Assembly (NCBI GenBank): GCA_003150235.1
Contig: QAMW01000040.1
Location: 25,496-88,560 of the forward strand
DNA from: Bacteroidales bacterium
Lineage (GTDB): Bacteria > Bacteroidota > Bacteroidia > Bacteroidales > Muribaculaceae
DNA: 63,065 nucleotides
Direction of reading: 5' to 3'
Under the pieces are notes generated by a model. That model saw only the letters and a list, made by a program, of their open reading frames with translations. It was not told the origin of the DNA and ran no database searches. Made by a program: the position numbers and the translations under genes. This document shows, piece after piece, positions 1 to 7,806 of this stretch (the stretch's first letter is position 1; the number at the start of each line of letters is the position of its first letter).

Positions 1-363
1 ATGTCTTGATTTAATAAAACGCATCAGTCCGCATAGCATTTTATCAATTTCCACAATTTCCTGAATCAAAGGATTGCACGTTTCTTCCGTGAAATATCCT
101 ATTTTTGTGCCGAGAATCAGCTGGGTTTGTAATTCAGCTGCGGAGCCACGGGAAATTGATAGGAAATGAAAAAATTCCTTGTCAGAATTTCTGGCATGTC
201 CTTCGGCGATATTTGAAGGGATCGAGATGGTACTGCGCCTGATCTGGTCAGAAAGTCCATACCTTTCATCCGGAGGAAGATGTCGGACCAGGTCATAAAT
301 CTCAACTGCAAGATTCATTGATCTTTGCCACACAGCCAATTCTTTAAAATTACTTGTTTTCAT
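1..363 (-). CDS. Four-helix-bundle protein (S23/TIGR02436-like), partial
   Basis: An open frame starts at ATG 363 (reverse strand) and is still open at base 1, so the 3' end is outside the window; 121 codons are visible. The translation begins MKTSNFKELAVWQRSMNLA and contains RRSTISIPSNIAEG, the hallmark of the small four-helix-bundle proteins first found in 23S rRNA intervening sequences. Members occur widely as free-standing genes in Bacteroidota, often near polysaccharide loci, and have no firm biochemical role. The gene lies downstream of rfbA on the same strand, separated by about 110 bp that carry the ACTGAAAACTGA repeat. Family assignment is confident; function is unknown. Confidence 0.85.
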   Translation of the reverse strand, partial: MKTSNFKELAVWQRSMNLAVEIYDLVRHLPPDERYGLSDQIRRSTISIPSNIAEGHARNSDKEFFHFLSISRGSAAELQTQLILGTKIGYFTEETCNPLIQEIVEIDKMLCGLMRFIKSRH

Positions 364-431
364 ATCACACAAAGTTAACAATTACCCGTGTAATTATCAA
401 CATTTGTAGTCATCATTCTTTGTGACAGGCA

Positions 432-464
432 GAACTGAAAACTGACGACTGAAAACTGACAACT
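432..464. repeat. ACTGAAAACTGA degenerate repeat, left patch
   Basis: Two near-identical units of the form GAACTGAAAACTGAC/GACTGAAAACTGACA lie in tandem just downstream of the rfbA stop codon. The same sequence family appears as a longer patch at 13001-13087, in the opposite orientation, at the other end of the polysaccharide locus. Confidence 0.7.
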
Positions 465-472
465 ATAAATTA

Positions 473-1378
473 TTAGTCGAGGTTGCTGGCGCCTGTGCGG
501 TCAAGCTCTTCTACCACTTTCAGTAGGTATTTGCCGTACTGGTTTTTCAGCATAGGCTGCGCAAGCTCGATCATGCGCTCGCGGCTTATCCATCCCTGGC
601 GGTAGGCGATGCCCTCGAGACACGCTATCTTCAGTCCCTGTCGCTTTTCGAGCACCTCGACATAAATCGACGCCTCGGCGAGGGAGTCGTGGGTGCCGGT
701 GTCGAGCCATGCGAATCCGCGTGGGAGAGTCTGCACCTTGAGCTCGCCGGTCTTCAGGAATTCCTGGTTGACAGTGGTGATTTCCAGCTCGCCGCGCGCC
801 GACGGCTTGATACTTGCCGCGATGTCGACCACCTTGTTGGGATAGAAATATAGTCCCACGACAGCATAGTTTGATTTCGGATGCTCCGGCTTCTCCTCGA
901 TTGAGAGGCAGTTGCCGTCGTGGTCAAACTCGGCGACACCGTAACGCTCCGGGTCGTCGACCCAGTAGCCGAACACGGTAGCCTTGCCCTCGGTCTCGGC
1001 TGTCTTGACGGCATCTTTCAGTATGCCCGAGAAGCCCGCGCCGTGGAATATGTTGTCGCCAAGCACCAGACACGCCGCGTCGTCGCCGATAAACTCGCGT
1101 CCGATGATAAATGCCTGTGCAAGCCCGTCGGGCGACGGCTGGACGGCGTAGGAGAAGTTGACCCCGTAGTCCGACCCGTCGCCGAGCAGCTCGCGGAACA
1201 TCGGGAGGTCTCTCGGCGTGGAGATAATCAGGATGTCGCGTATCCCTGCAAGCATCAGCGTCGAGATGGGGTAATACACCATCGGCTTGTCAAACACGGG
1301 CAGCATCTGCTTGCTCACGCCCTTGGTGATCGGGTACAACCGTGTGCCCGACCCCCCGGCAAGTACAATTCCTTTCAT
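473..1378 (-). CDS. rfbA: Glucose-1-phosphate thymidylyltransferase
   Basis: This enzyme makes dTDP-glucose from glucose-1-phosphate and dTTP, the first step of dTDP-L-rhamnose and related dTDP-sugar synthesis in the cytoplasm. The 301-aa protein has the nucleotidyltransferase signature GGSGTRLYP at residues 8-16, KQMLPVFDKPM around 23-33, and the typical LGDNIFHG and EEKPEHPKSNYA segments, with normal family length. It is the last recognisable sugar gene of the UpxY-led block. rfbB, rfbC and rfbD are absent, so the rest of the dTDP pathway must be encoded elsewhere. Base composition is GC-rich compared with the glycosyltransferase block upstream. About 100 bp separate it from the ADP-ribosyltransferase-like gene; no clear separate promoter is visible there. 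Confidence 0.97.
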   Translation of the reverse strand: MKGIVLAGGSGTRLYPITKGVSKQMLPVFDKPMVYYPISTLMLAGIRDILIISTPRDLPMFRELLGDGSDYGVNFSYAVQPSPDGLAQAFIIGREFIGDDAACLVLGDNIFHGAGFSGILKDAVKTAETEGKATVFGYWVDDPERYGVAEFDHDGNCLSIEEKPEHPKSNYAVVGLYFYPNKVVDIAASIKPSARGELEITTVNQEFLKTGELKVQTLPRGFAWLDTGTHDSLAEASIYVEVLEKRQGLKIACLEGIAYRQGWISRERMIELAQPMLKNQYGKYLLKVVEELDRTGASNLD

Positions 1379-1480
1379 AAAAATGTATTGAAAAATTAAG
1401 AAAAATCCTTATAGAAAATCCGGCACGTCACCGGTCGTTATGCCTTTCAAAAGAGAATGTTTTCGGAGAAAATATGTCGG

Positions 1481-2068
1481 TCAGAGGGTGAACGGACCTC
1501 CTTGTGGAAGAAAATACCCGACAATACAGTCATAATTTCTGACACATATCTGAATATGGTTTTTATCGAAAAATCCGGCTGTAGGATATATGGGATTTCC
1601 TTCCCAAAAGCCTGCTCTTACTGAGTCATATTGTTCATAGTCATGCTCGTCATTGTATTTATGCAATGCCTCGATTACATGACAGTCAAGATATCGGCGC
1701 AAAAGTTCCCCGGTTTCTCCGCGCCGTCCGGGAAGATTTTCCCGAAGATTGCCCTGTTCGTATGATTCTTTCACCGTGTTCTCCCAAATCATCTTGACCA
1801 CGTTAAGTGATTCGCGGCAAGTGAGATCAAGGCAAAAGCCTAAGTCAATAATCGCTCCGACAATGAATGGTTCTTTGCATTTTTTTATTTCGGTTGCAAA
1901 TTCCAACGCTCTTGTCGGGTCATTTTCCCAAAAATAGATTCCACTTCCAAGCCAGTCATAGGCGTTTTGACTTGGCGTGAGGCTTGTCCGATTACATAGA
2001 ACATCGGCCGCGACACTTTTTTCACAGCCATGATAGCCTATTACTAAATTGCGGGAATCGGTAATCAA
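1481..2068 (-). CDS. PARP-like ADP-ribosyltransferase-fold protein, candidate toxin
   Basis: The 195-aa protein carries motifs resembling the H-Y-[EQ] triad of PARP-type ADP-ribosyltransferases: GYHG (His13), GSGIYFWEN (Tyr45) followed by RALEFA, and a C-terminal strand NHIQICVRN (Gln173) followed by an IVGYF strand. Its start overlaps the stop of the 62-aa gene upstream by four bases, the usual arrangement of toxin-antitoxin pairs. The pair has its own canonical promoter with an inverted repeat around the -7 box. Inference: a toxin that ADP-ribosylates a cellular target. The family is known to me only as hypothetical proteins of Bacteroidota; no substrate can be read from sequence. It could instead be an anti-phage effector or an inactive ART fold, since the third triad residue is Gln rather than Glu. 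Confidence 0.6.
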   Translation of the reverse strand: MITDSRNLVIGYHGCEKSVAADVLCNRTSLTPSQNAYDWLGSGIYFWENDPTRALEFATEIKKCKEPFIVGAIIDLGFCLDLTCRESLNVVKMIWENTVKESYEQGNLRENLPGRRGETGELLRRYLDCHVIEALHKYNDEHDYEQYDSVRAGFWEGNPIYPTAGFFDKNHIQICVRNYDCIVGYFLPQGGPFTL

Positions 2069-2253
2069 TGTTTTATGACAGTTGCGTGAGAGGTAACGAC
2101 AGTACCATCACTCTTAATCACCATGCCGATGCTGCGGAGATACTTACGCGATGACCTTACGGTCTTGGATTTCTGTCGACCGTATTCCGCCATCATGCGC
2201 TGCAGCTCATCTACCGGAACATCAGTAATGCGATTGTATGTCTTTGTTATCAT
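2065..2253 (-). CDS. Small basic protein, candidate antitoxin of the ART-like toxin
   Basis: This 62-aa protein lies directly before the ADP-ribosyltransferase-like gene, and the genes overlap at ATGA (2065-2068), implying translational coupling. It has a helical N-terminal half with an acidic patch (VPVDELQRMMAEYG), a very basic middle (RQKSKTVRSSRKYLR) and a short beta-hairpin-like tail (GMVIKSDGTVVTSH). No known antitoxin family is recognised. The small size, basic DNA-binding-like segment, upstream position and palindromic promoter at 2302-2341 make an autoregulatory antitoxin the most likely role. That is inference from context. Confidence 0.6.
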   Translation of the reverse strand: MITKTYNRITDVPVDELQRMMAEYGRQKSKTVRSSRKYLRSIGMVIKSDGTVVTSHATVIKH

Positions 2254-2301
2254 GTTATTATTGCCTAATTGAGGAGTAACATTTACATCAAATAGTGATT
2301 A

Positions 2302-2333
2302 TTACAACGCAAAAATAAGCTATATTGTTGTAA
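2302..2333. promoter_or_regulatory. Inverted repeat around the TA-like promoter, candidate operator
   Basis: The arms TTACAAC (2302-2308) and GTTGTAA (2327-2333) are perfect 7-bp inverted copies flanking the -7 element of the promoter at 2310-2341. This geometry suits binding by a dimeric repressor such as an antitoxin. Confidence 0.55.
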
Positions 2334-2341
2334 AATCCAAA
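2310..2341 (-). promoter_or_regulatory. Bacteroidota promoter of the candidate toxin-antitoxin pair
   Basis: On the minus strand TTTG (2341-2338) is followed after exactly 20 bases by TATTTTTG (2317-2310), matching the primary sigma factor consensus TTTG-N19/21-TAnnTTTG. The start codon of the 62-aa gene is about 57 bases downstream, so the pair can be transcribed independently of the polysaccharide operon. Confidence 0.8.
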
Positions 2342-2357
2342 TAATCAGTGCGAAAAG

Positions 2358-3443
2358 TTAGTAATGATACAGCTTTTCATATTGTCGGGCGATGGTTTCC
2401 CAGCGGTAACGACGGTCGGCAATTTCCTGCATTGATGACGCATTGCCTTTGAAATCAAGCGTCGTGTTATTGATGATTTTGACCAATTCATCGGCAGAGC
2501 TGAAATAGTTGGCTTTATTTTCGGTCGACTCACGGTTGTAGATGCAATCAAATGCAATTATGGGTTTTGCAAAAAACATTGCCTCTACGAGGGAGGGATT
2601 AGTGCCCCCGGCACTATGACCGTGTAAGTAAAACTGACAGTTGCTTCTCAACGCATTCAGGTCACGCAAGTCATAGACTGCCGATTGAATCTTTATGTTC
2701 GGAAAGGCTGAATATCGCTCGCGTATTTCCTTACCATAGGCACTTTTATCCCAATTCCCTATAAAGAGAATATTTTTGTCTGGCATCCGGCTAAATGCTT
2801 CAAGTATGGTATGCACATTGTTTTCTGGCTCTATACGGCAGATAGCCAATGAATAATCTCCGGCGGTTAAACCATATTTGTTTAGAATTCCTGCTGCTTC
2901 TTGCGCTGAGATGTCTTGAAGCACATGGTCGCCTCCGTATGCTATCAGTTCAGAGTCTTTGCCATACTCATTTTTGACATAATCGGTGATACCCTTGTTG
3001 TCGGTAACAATGACATCGCCGTATCTTATAGCCTGACGCTCGGAATATTTGAGGAATCGCCGCGCCCATTTGTTCCATTTGTCACGGCGGTGTTCCAGCC
3101 CGTCTATGTTGATTACAAGTCGCTTTTTAGAAAACAACCTGAACACGGGGAGGAATGCGCATCCCGACACACCGAGTATCAGTACTACATCGCTCTTTTT
3201 TGCCGCCTTCATCAGCGAAAGTATATCGTAAGGAATGCTCTGGATACCGTTGGCGTTCAGACCGACATACTCTGTCTTTGCCCCATGATATACCCATCGC
3301 TCGTCGCTGTAAGATTTTTTGCTGCAATAGACCGCATATTGCAAGTCTTCTGATTGGTTGTGACGGACAAGCTGCTCGACAAGTGTCTCAAATCCGCCAT
3401 AATTAGCCGGCACACCGACTGTGCCTATTATCGCTACTTTCAT
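2358..3443 (-). CDS. Glycosyltransferase, DUF1972/GT4 type (rhamnosyltransferase-like)
   Basis: The 361-aa cytoplasmic enzyme begins MKVAIIGTVGVPANYGGFETLVEQLV, the N-terminal signature of the DUF1972 family (GT-B enzymes often annotated as rhamnosyltransferases of the Cps2T type). The GT4 C-terminal domain has HGHSAGGTNPSLVEAM around residue 270, where the acceptor/donor-binding Glu sits. It transfers an activated sugar to the lipid-linked repeat unit of the surface polysaccharide. The nearby rfbA fits a dTDP-rhamnose donor, but this is inference. It lies after a palindromic terminator (3491-3519), so expression may need UpxY read-through. Composition is intermediate between the AT-rich block and rfbA. 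Confidence 0.88.
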   Translation of the reverse strand: MKVAIIGTVGVPANYGGFETLVEQLVRHNQSEDLQYAVYCSKKSYSDERWVYHGAKTEYVGLNANGIQSIPYDILSLMKAAKKSDVVLILGVSGCAFLPVFRLFSKKRLVINIDGLEHRRDKWNKWARRFLKYSERQAIRYGDVIVTDNKGITDYVKNEYGKDSELIAYGGDHVLQDISAQEAAGILNKYGLTAGDYSLAICRIEPENNVHTILEAFSRMPDKNILFIGNWDKSAYGKEIRERYSAFPNIKIQSAVYDLRDLNALRSNCQFYLHGHSAGGTNPSLVEAMFFAKPIIAFDCIYNRESTENKANYFSSADELVKIINNTTLDFKGNASSMQEIADRRYRWETIARQYEKLYHY

Positions 3444-3490
3444 CTGCTTTTGTGTTAAATTTTTATATTTGAAATGGGATTAAATAAATT

Positions 3491-3519
3491 AAGTTGCATT
3501 CAATAATTGAATGCAACTT
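3491..3519. terminator. Perfect palindromic terminator inside the polysaccharide operon
   Basis: Arms of 14 bp (AAGTTGCATTCAAT and its complement) surround a single central base. T runs follow on the plus strand, and an AT-rich stretch follows on the minus strand. It lies between the GT4 gene and the DUF1972 glycosyltransferase, in the direction of the operon. Confidence 0.7.
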
Positions 3520-3585
3520 TTTTGTCAAAATGCATAAATAGAAATTATTGGCTTAATTATGTGTGAATGCAATGCCACAAAGTAT

Positions 3586-4692
3586 TTAAATACTGAATTG
3601 TTTGGTGAGATTGGTTAGAAAATTATTTGCTATTGTGTCCCAACTGTAGCAATTTAGAACTATTTCACTTAAGTTTTGATTTTTAGTATCTTCGTTGAGT
3701 AAACTTTGGATACGATTTAAGACAGTCTTTTCATCGTTGAAATCAACTAAGTTTTCTTTAAAAAAGGAAAAGTCGGACATTGCAGTGGAATTATTACAAA
3801 TTACGGGAATCCCGCTAACAGCAGCTTCTATTGGGGGAATACCAAAACCTTCTGCAATAGATGGATATATAAATAGTGACGCATTCTTATACCATAACTT
3901 AAGATCATCATATGAGACTTGAGGTATTACAAGAATATTTGATTTTGTCGTTTCAGAAAGATTATTAATTAATGCGTGTAATTGAGGCGTTGAAACCGTC
4001 TCTTTTCCTATTAGTACTAATTTATATCCTTTATTTGCTAAATCTAGTTTGTTAAAGATATTTACTGCTGCAATATGATTCTTTCGTGGTTCAATCCTAC
4101 TTACATATAGTATATATTTTTGTGGCATTGATTTTAATTTTTTATTTGGGGTATCTTTAAAATCCTTGGAAACAGCATTGGGTGTAATTATGATTTTGTT
4201 GTTACTTATGTTATAACATTTAGAAATCCTTTCTTTAGAATAATTAGACACGGTACATAATAAATCGCACCTTTTTGCAGACACTTTGAATAATAAGCCT
4301 TTAAGAAGACGATATGAGAGAGGAAAGAATTGAGGGAAGTCCACAAACAGTATGTCGTGAAGAGTGACTATCGTTTTGCAATTTTTTATTAGTGGAGAAA
4401 TATATTGAAAATGCGCCATATCTATTTTATGGCGTTTAATTAATTGCGGTATTTCATAGACCAGGCGATATAGTTTATTGTGTGATTTTAGTTTAATGTA
4501 TTTGATGTTCTTATCTTCTCCAAATATATTTTTTAATCTTTCAATGTCTTGTGCCATAAAGAAAAAGTTGATATTTGGTGCTTTTGATGGTAAAAGTGAG
4601 TAGATGCCTTTTATATATGTAGTTATTCCTTGACTCATGTTAGAATCAAAGCAATGGCAGTCAATTAGAAAATTGCATTTTAAAGTATTCAT
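3586..4692 (-). CDS. Glycosyltransferase family 4
   Basis: The 368-aa GT-B enzyme has the GT4 features: an N-terminal Rossmann half, YVSRIEPRKNHIAAV at about residue 196 (nucleotide-sugar-binding loop), and PSIAEGFGIPPIEAAVSGIPVI near residue 278, the E-x7-E motif of retaining GT4 enzymes. It would add one sugar of the repeat unit on the cytoplasmic face of the inner membrane. Its start overlaps the stop of the Wzy-like gene by four bases, so the two are translationally coupled. Base composition is strongly AT-rich, as in the rest of this block, pointing to horizontal acquisition. Confidence 0.92.
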   Translation of the reverse strand: MNTLKCNFLIDCHCFDSNMSQGITTYIKGIYSLLPSKAPNINFFFMAQDIERLKNIFGEDKNIKYIKLKSHNKLYRLVYEIPQLIKRHKIDMAHFQYISPLIKNCKTIVTLHDILFVDFPQFFPLSYRLLKGLLFKVSAKRCDLLCTVSNYSKERISKCYNISNNKIIITPNAVSKDFKDTPNKKLKSMPQKYILYVSRIEPRKNHIAAVNIFNKLDLANKGYKLVLIGKETVSTPQLHALINNLSETTKSNILVIPQVSYDDLKLWYKNASLFIYPSIAEGFGIPPIEAAVSGIPVICNNSTAMSDFSFFKENLVDFNDEKTVLNRIQSLLNEDTKNQNLSEIVLNCYSWDTIANNFLTNLTKQFSI

Positions 4693-6164
4693 ACTGATTG
4701 TTCGTGAAATTTTACTAATTTATTTTTGGATTTAATATTGACATAAATATTTGAAGTGTAAAGGAATAATATTGGAAAGAGTACTGCATAATATCCCCTA
4801 AAGTGCATGTCTAATAGTAATGATATCGCAAAAAAGAAACCGAATGATAATAGAAACGATGCATTATTTTGTGCAATATAATATTTTTTTCGACAGGTAT
4901 TAAAATATGAAAGGATGAAACCGATGTACGCACATAACCCAATGAGTCCAAATTTAAGCAGAACAATATTTATAAAAAAGTGAGGATGGTAATATATGCC
5001 TTTTGCTAGTTCAAAATCTTGATAAGACTTTAAGTCTAAGTGTTCGGGGAAAGGGAAAGGATATGCATCGAATGTAAAATATCCGGATAATCCTGAGCCA
5101 AAAAGAAAACTTATAATATTTGTTCGAATGCTATCAGTTATATTTAGAAATTCATAAACTCTAACTAATCCTGATTCAGAAATACCTTCGGATGAGGGTG
5201 AAAATTCAGATAATTTCCATAAAAAGAATTCATATAGGCGATCATTAAATAGAGTCATGCTCATGATAACAAAAAATCCAATAAATGCTAGTGATAAAAT
5301 ATGCTTGATTTTAGATAACTTAAATTTTGAAATCCATAGATATAATAATACTAAAACAAAGAACATAAATATTTGTCCTCTGCTCGGTGATAATAGAGAA
5401 AATATGCATACTCCCATTGTATAAATCATGCCCTTTGTTTTATGGGGCATGAGAAATAAAGAAAACATTACCGCTAATGGTATATGTGGAACGACTCCTA
5501 AGTCTAATGATGGAGTGTTTTCAAACATACTTAATATCAGAAAGAAAGGTACTCTTACACAAAATATAATAGATGAAGCAATCAGAACTTCAACTAAGAA
5601 TTGTCCAATTTGATTAATATTAGATTTATAGCGAATATAAAATAGTAAACCTAGAAGTAGATATATGGGAAAACGTATTCCTGTGATAACTTCTCTAAAA
5701 AGAAAATTTTCGGGTGCTAAAAGAAATTGAATGGCTGAAATGGTTAATGGTAATATGATTATGAATAAAAATAGATTTAAATATGATTTTGAAAATGAAA
5801 TTTTATGATTTATTATTTCAACAATAAACATTAAGATATAAAATAGTGTCAACCATTGTACCATGCTCATGCCTATAAATGGCATTCCGGTAATCACATT
5901 ATAAGAAATTGTGTGGGTAACCTGGATGTGTTCGTATACATCTAAAATATTTCTAGGGAAAGGTGGTAAAACAGTGAATAGAATTATAAAGATTTTGAAT
6001 GAATTAAATAAGTTCTTAAAACTATAGTAAATTAAATAAATGAAAATTGCCAAAGTTATTATATAACCGATTGCATTTTTGGCAAAATAATCAATATATA
6101 AAATAGATAATAGGGAAATGATTGTACAGAATCTATAGTCTATTTTAGAGAAATCGTTAATCAT
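4689..6164 (-). CDS. wzy: O-antigen polymerase (Wzy-like) membrane protein
   Basis: The 491-aa protein is almost entirely hydrophobic with roughly a dozen predicted membrane segments. A longer loop at about residues 310-385 is rich in charged and aromatic residues (GSGLSGYFTFDAYPFPFPEHLD) before a final set of helices, the topology of Wzy polymerases and O-antigen ligases. Wzy joins undecaprenyl-linked repeat units in the periplasm. Sequence conservation is low in this family, so the call rests on topology and on the adjacent flippase and glycosyltransferases. An O-antigen ligase (WaaL-like) is the main alternative. It is AT-rich, with about 20 bases separating it from the pyruvyltransferase gene upstream. 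Confidence 0.8.
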   Translation of the reverse strand: MINDFSKIDYRFCTIISLLSILYIDYFAKNAIGYIITLAIFIYLIYYSFKNLFNSFKIFIILFTVLPPFPRNILDVYEHIQVTHTISYNVITGMPFIGMSMVQWLTLFYILMFIVEIINHKISFSKSYLNLFLFIIILPLTISAIQFLLAPENFLFREVITGIRFPIYLLLGLLFYIRYKSNINQIGQFLVEVLIASSIIFCVRVPFFLILSMFENTPSLDLGVVPHIPLAVMFSLFLMPHKTKGMIYTMGVCIFSLLSPSRGQIFMFFVLVLLYLWISKFKLSKIKHILSLAFIGFFVIMSMTLFNDRLYEFFLWKLSEFSPSSEGISESGLVRVYEFLNITDSIRTNIISFLFGSGLSGYFTFDAYPFPFPEHLDLKSYQDFELAKGIYYHPHFFINIVLLKFGLIGLCAYIGFILSYFNTCRKKYYIAQNNASFLLSFGFFFAISLLLDMHFRGYYAVLFPILFLYTSNIYVNIKSKNKLVKFHEQSV

Positions 6165-6182
6165 ATCATATAATCTGGGCTA

Positions 6183-7235
6183 TTAGCTGAATATGATTTT
6201 TGAAAGCATATCATATATATATTGTTGTTTTTGTGCGATATTTAAATCTACTTTGTCCTTTTTTCTTTGGATTGAATTTATTAATTCGAGTCCAAATGGA
6301 ACATGTAAATTAATGAAATCGCCATTGACGGATTTAACGTACGATTCAACTTTAGGTGCATAATTAATGGCAATAAATGGAATAGAAAGGTTTTTTGATA
6401 GGAAAATCGAATGTAATCTAAATCCTATGTGGAAATCCATAAAAGATAGCGTTTCTACAAATTCTTCTGGCGAAAGATTACGGTGGAGGATTACTCTATT
6501 TTTAAGATTGGCAGGAATTTTATTGTAAATAAGGGTATGTTGATTGTCATCTGAGAACTGACCTCCATGAGCAGGTAAAAAATGTAATTTTAATTCTGTG
6601 TTTTGATTTAATAAGGATACCAAAAGGGATGTATAGAAATTAATTGTCTTCTTTGAGATAAATTCATAATGACCTGAAAAAGAAATTTTTTTTGGCGGAT
6701 TATGAAATGTATGTGCACTTAGATTTTTTGGATTAAGGCTTAAATATGCTAAGTCATCAATGGAATATATCTTCTTCTCTTTTATATTATATTTAAAAAT
6801 GCAATTATCCAATGATTTGGGATCACGTACACCAATCTTATTTGAGATATTTAGAATTGTTTTAATTTTTATTTTATCAAAAATACTCTGTGGATAGTCA
6901 ACGCCAACTCCAATAAATAGTAGTTTCTTTCCTAAGAGAAAGGTTATACATGAAATAATTAATAACCAATTTAGACCTGGATTTGAATATAAGCAAGTCC
7001 CCCCTCCCCAAATAATTAGATCATTAGCCTTAATTATTCTAAACCATTCTTTATAGCTTTTAGGAAGATAGACCTGCGATATTTTTGTGCTTTGAAATTT
7101 GTAATAACATTCCTTAGCCGGAATAGTGACTTTGTCTATGGATGTGTTTGATTCAAGAAACTTAGAAAATCCATTTAGCATTAGGTCATCTCCTAAATTG
7201 CGATAACCATAATAGCCGATCAATAAAATATTCAT
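6183..7235 (-). CDS. Polysaccharide pyruvyl transferase family protein
   Basis: The 350-aa protein opens with MNILLIGYYGYRNLGDDLML, matching the G-Y-G-x-x-N-x-G-D-D/E signature of the CsaB/WcaK family (PF04230). It also has WGGGTCLY near residue 75 and LHRNLSPEEF and GFRLHSIFLS in the C-terminal half. Family members transfer pyruvate from phosphoenolpyruvate to sugars as a ketal, adding negative charge, but many act on unknown substrates. It is cytoplasmic and stands two bases from the acyltransferase gene, suggesting both decorate the same repeat unit. Composition is AT-rich. Confidence 0.9.
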   Translation of the reverse strand: MNILLIGYYGYRNLGDDLMLNGFSKFLESNTSIDKVTIPAKECYYKFQSTKISQVYLPKSYKEWFRIIKANDLIIWGGGTCLYSNPGLNWLLIISCITFLLGKKLLFIGVGVDYPQSIFDKIKIKTILNISNKIGVRDPKSLDNCIFKYNIKEKKIYSIDDLAYLSLNPKNLSAHTFHNPPKKISFSGHYEFISKKTINFYTSLLVSLLNQNTELKLHFLPAHGGQFSDDNQHTLIYNKIPANLKNRVILHRNLSPEEFVETLSFMDFHIGFRLHSIFLSKNLSIPFIAINYAPKVESYVKSVNGDFINLHVPFGLELINSIQRKKDKVDLNIAQKQQYIYDMLSKIIFS

Positions 7236-7237
7236 AA

Positions 7238-7801
7238 TTAGGAATTATTAGAGTTCATGCATCTGTCAACATCATTTTTTAAGGTTTTTCCTTCTTTCTT
7301 CAATTTTAAATAGATGGCATTTTGCATCTTTAATCTATCATATTTAGATTCATCTCTATACTTTATTAATTTGGCTGGACAGCCGCCTACAATAGCATAT
7401 TTAGGAATGTCTTTAGTTACTGTTGATGAGGCGGCAATAATAGCACCTTCTCCAATAGAAACTCCTCCCATTATTGTTACATCGGCTCCAATCCAAACAT
7501 TTTCGTCAATAAATATATCCTTTATGATGTATTTATCATCGTAGGGTAGCATATTCCCATTCCAATTATGATTAGATGTGTGAACCTTAATTCTTGGACC
7601 AATAATTGTTCCGTTACCTATGCTCAACTTTCCTCTAAGGTCCATCCATGCTTCGGGCCCAATATATACATCCTTATATAAAATTAAATTATTGAGATTT
7701 GAAATAAATTTAGGATGGCAAATCAATACATTCTTTTTCTTTAGATTGATTATGTGTCTTTTTTGTCTTAAATAGTTTAGGATAATACTTAAAATATTCA
7801 T
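7238..7801 (-). CDS. Left-handed beta-helix acyltransferase (WcaF-like)
   Basis: The 187-aa protein contains hexapeptide repeats from about residue 55 to 145 (for example IGNGTIIGPRIKV, IDENVWIGADVTIMGGVSIGEGAIIAASS, VTKDIPKYAIVGG), the left-handed parallel beta-helix of O-acetyltransferases. The HTSNHNW segment around residue 73 supplies the probable catalytic His. Acetyl-CoA is the usual donor, and the target is a sugar hydroxyl of the polysaccharide. It sits between the flippase and the pyruvyltransferase with gaps of five and two bases. The precise acceptor is unknown. Confidence 0.92.
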   Translation of the reverse strand: MNILSIILNYLRQKRHIINLKKKNVLICHPKFISNLNNLILYKDVYIGPEAWMDLRGKLSIGNGTIIGPRIKVHTSNHNWNGNMLPYDDKYIIKDIFIDENVWIGADVTIMGGVSIGEGAIIAASSTVTKDIPKYAIVGGCPAKLIKYRDESKYDRLKMQNAIYLKLKKEGKTLKNDVDRCMNSNNS

Positions 7802-7806
7802 GTCGT

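Noticed and set aside
920..1399. Plus-strand ORF of 159 aa over rfbA
   Set aside because: It is antisense to a well-conserved gene, has no recognisable family and reflects GC-rich codon structure.
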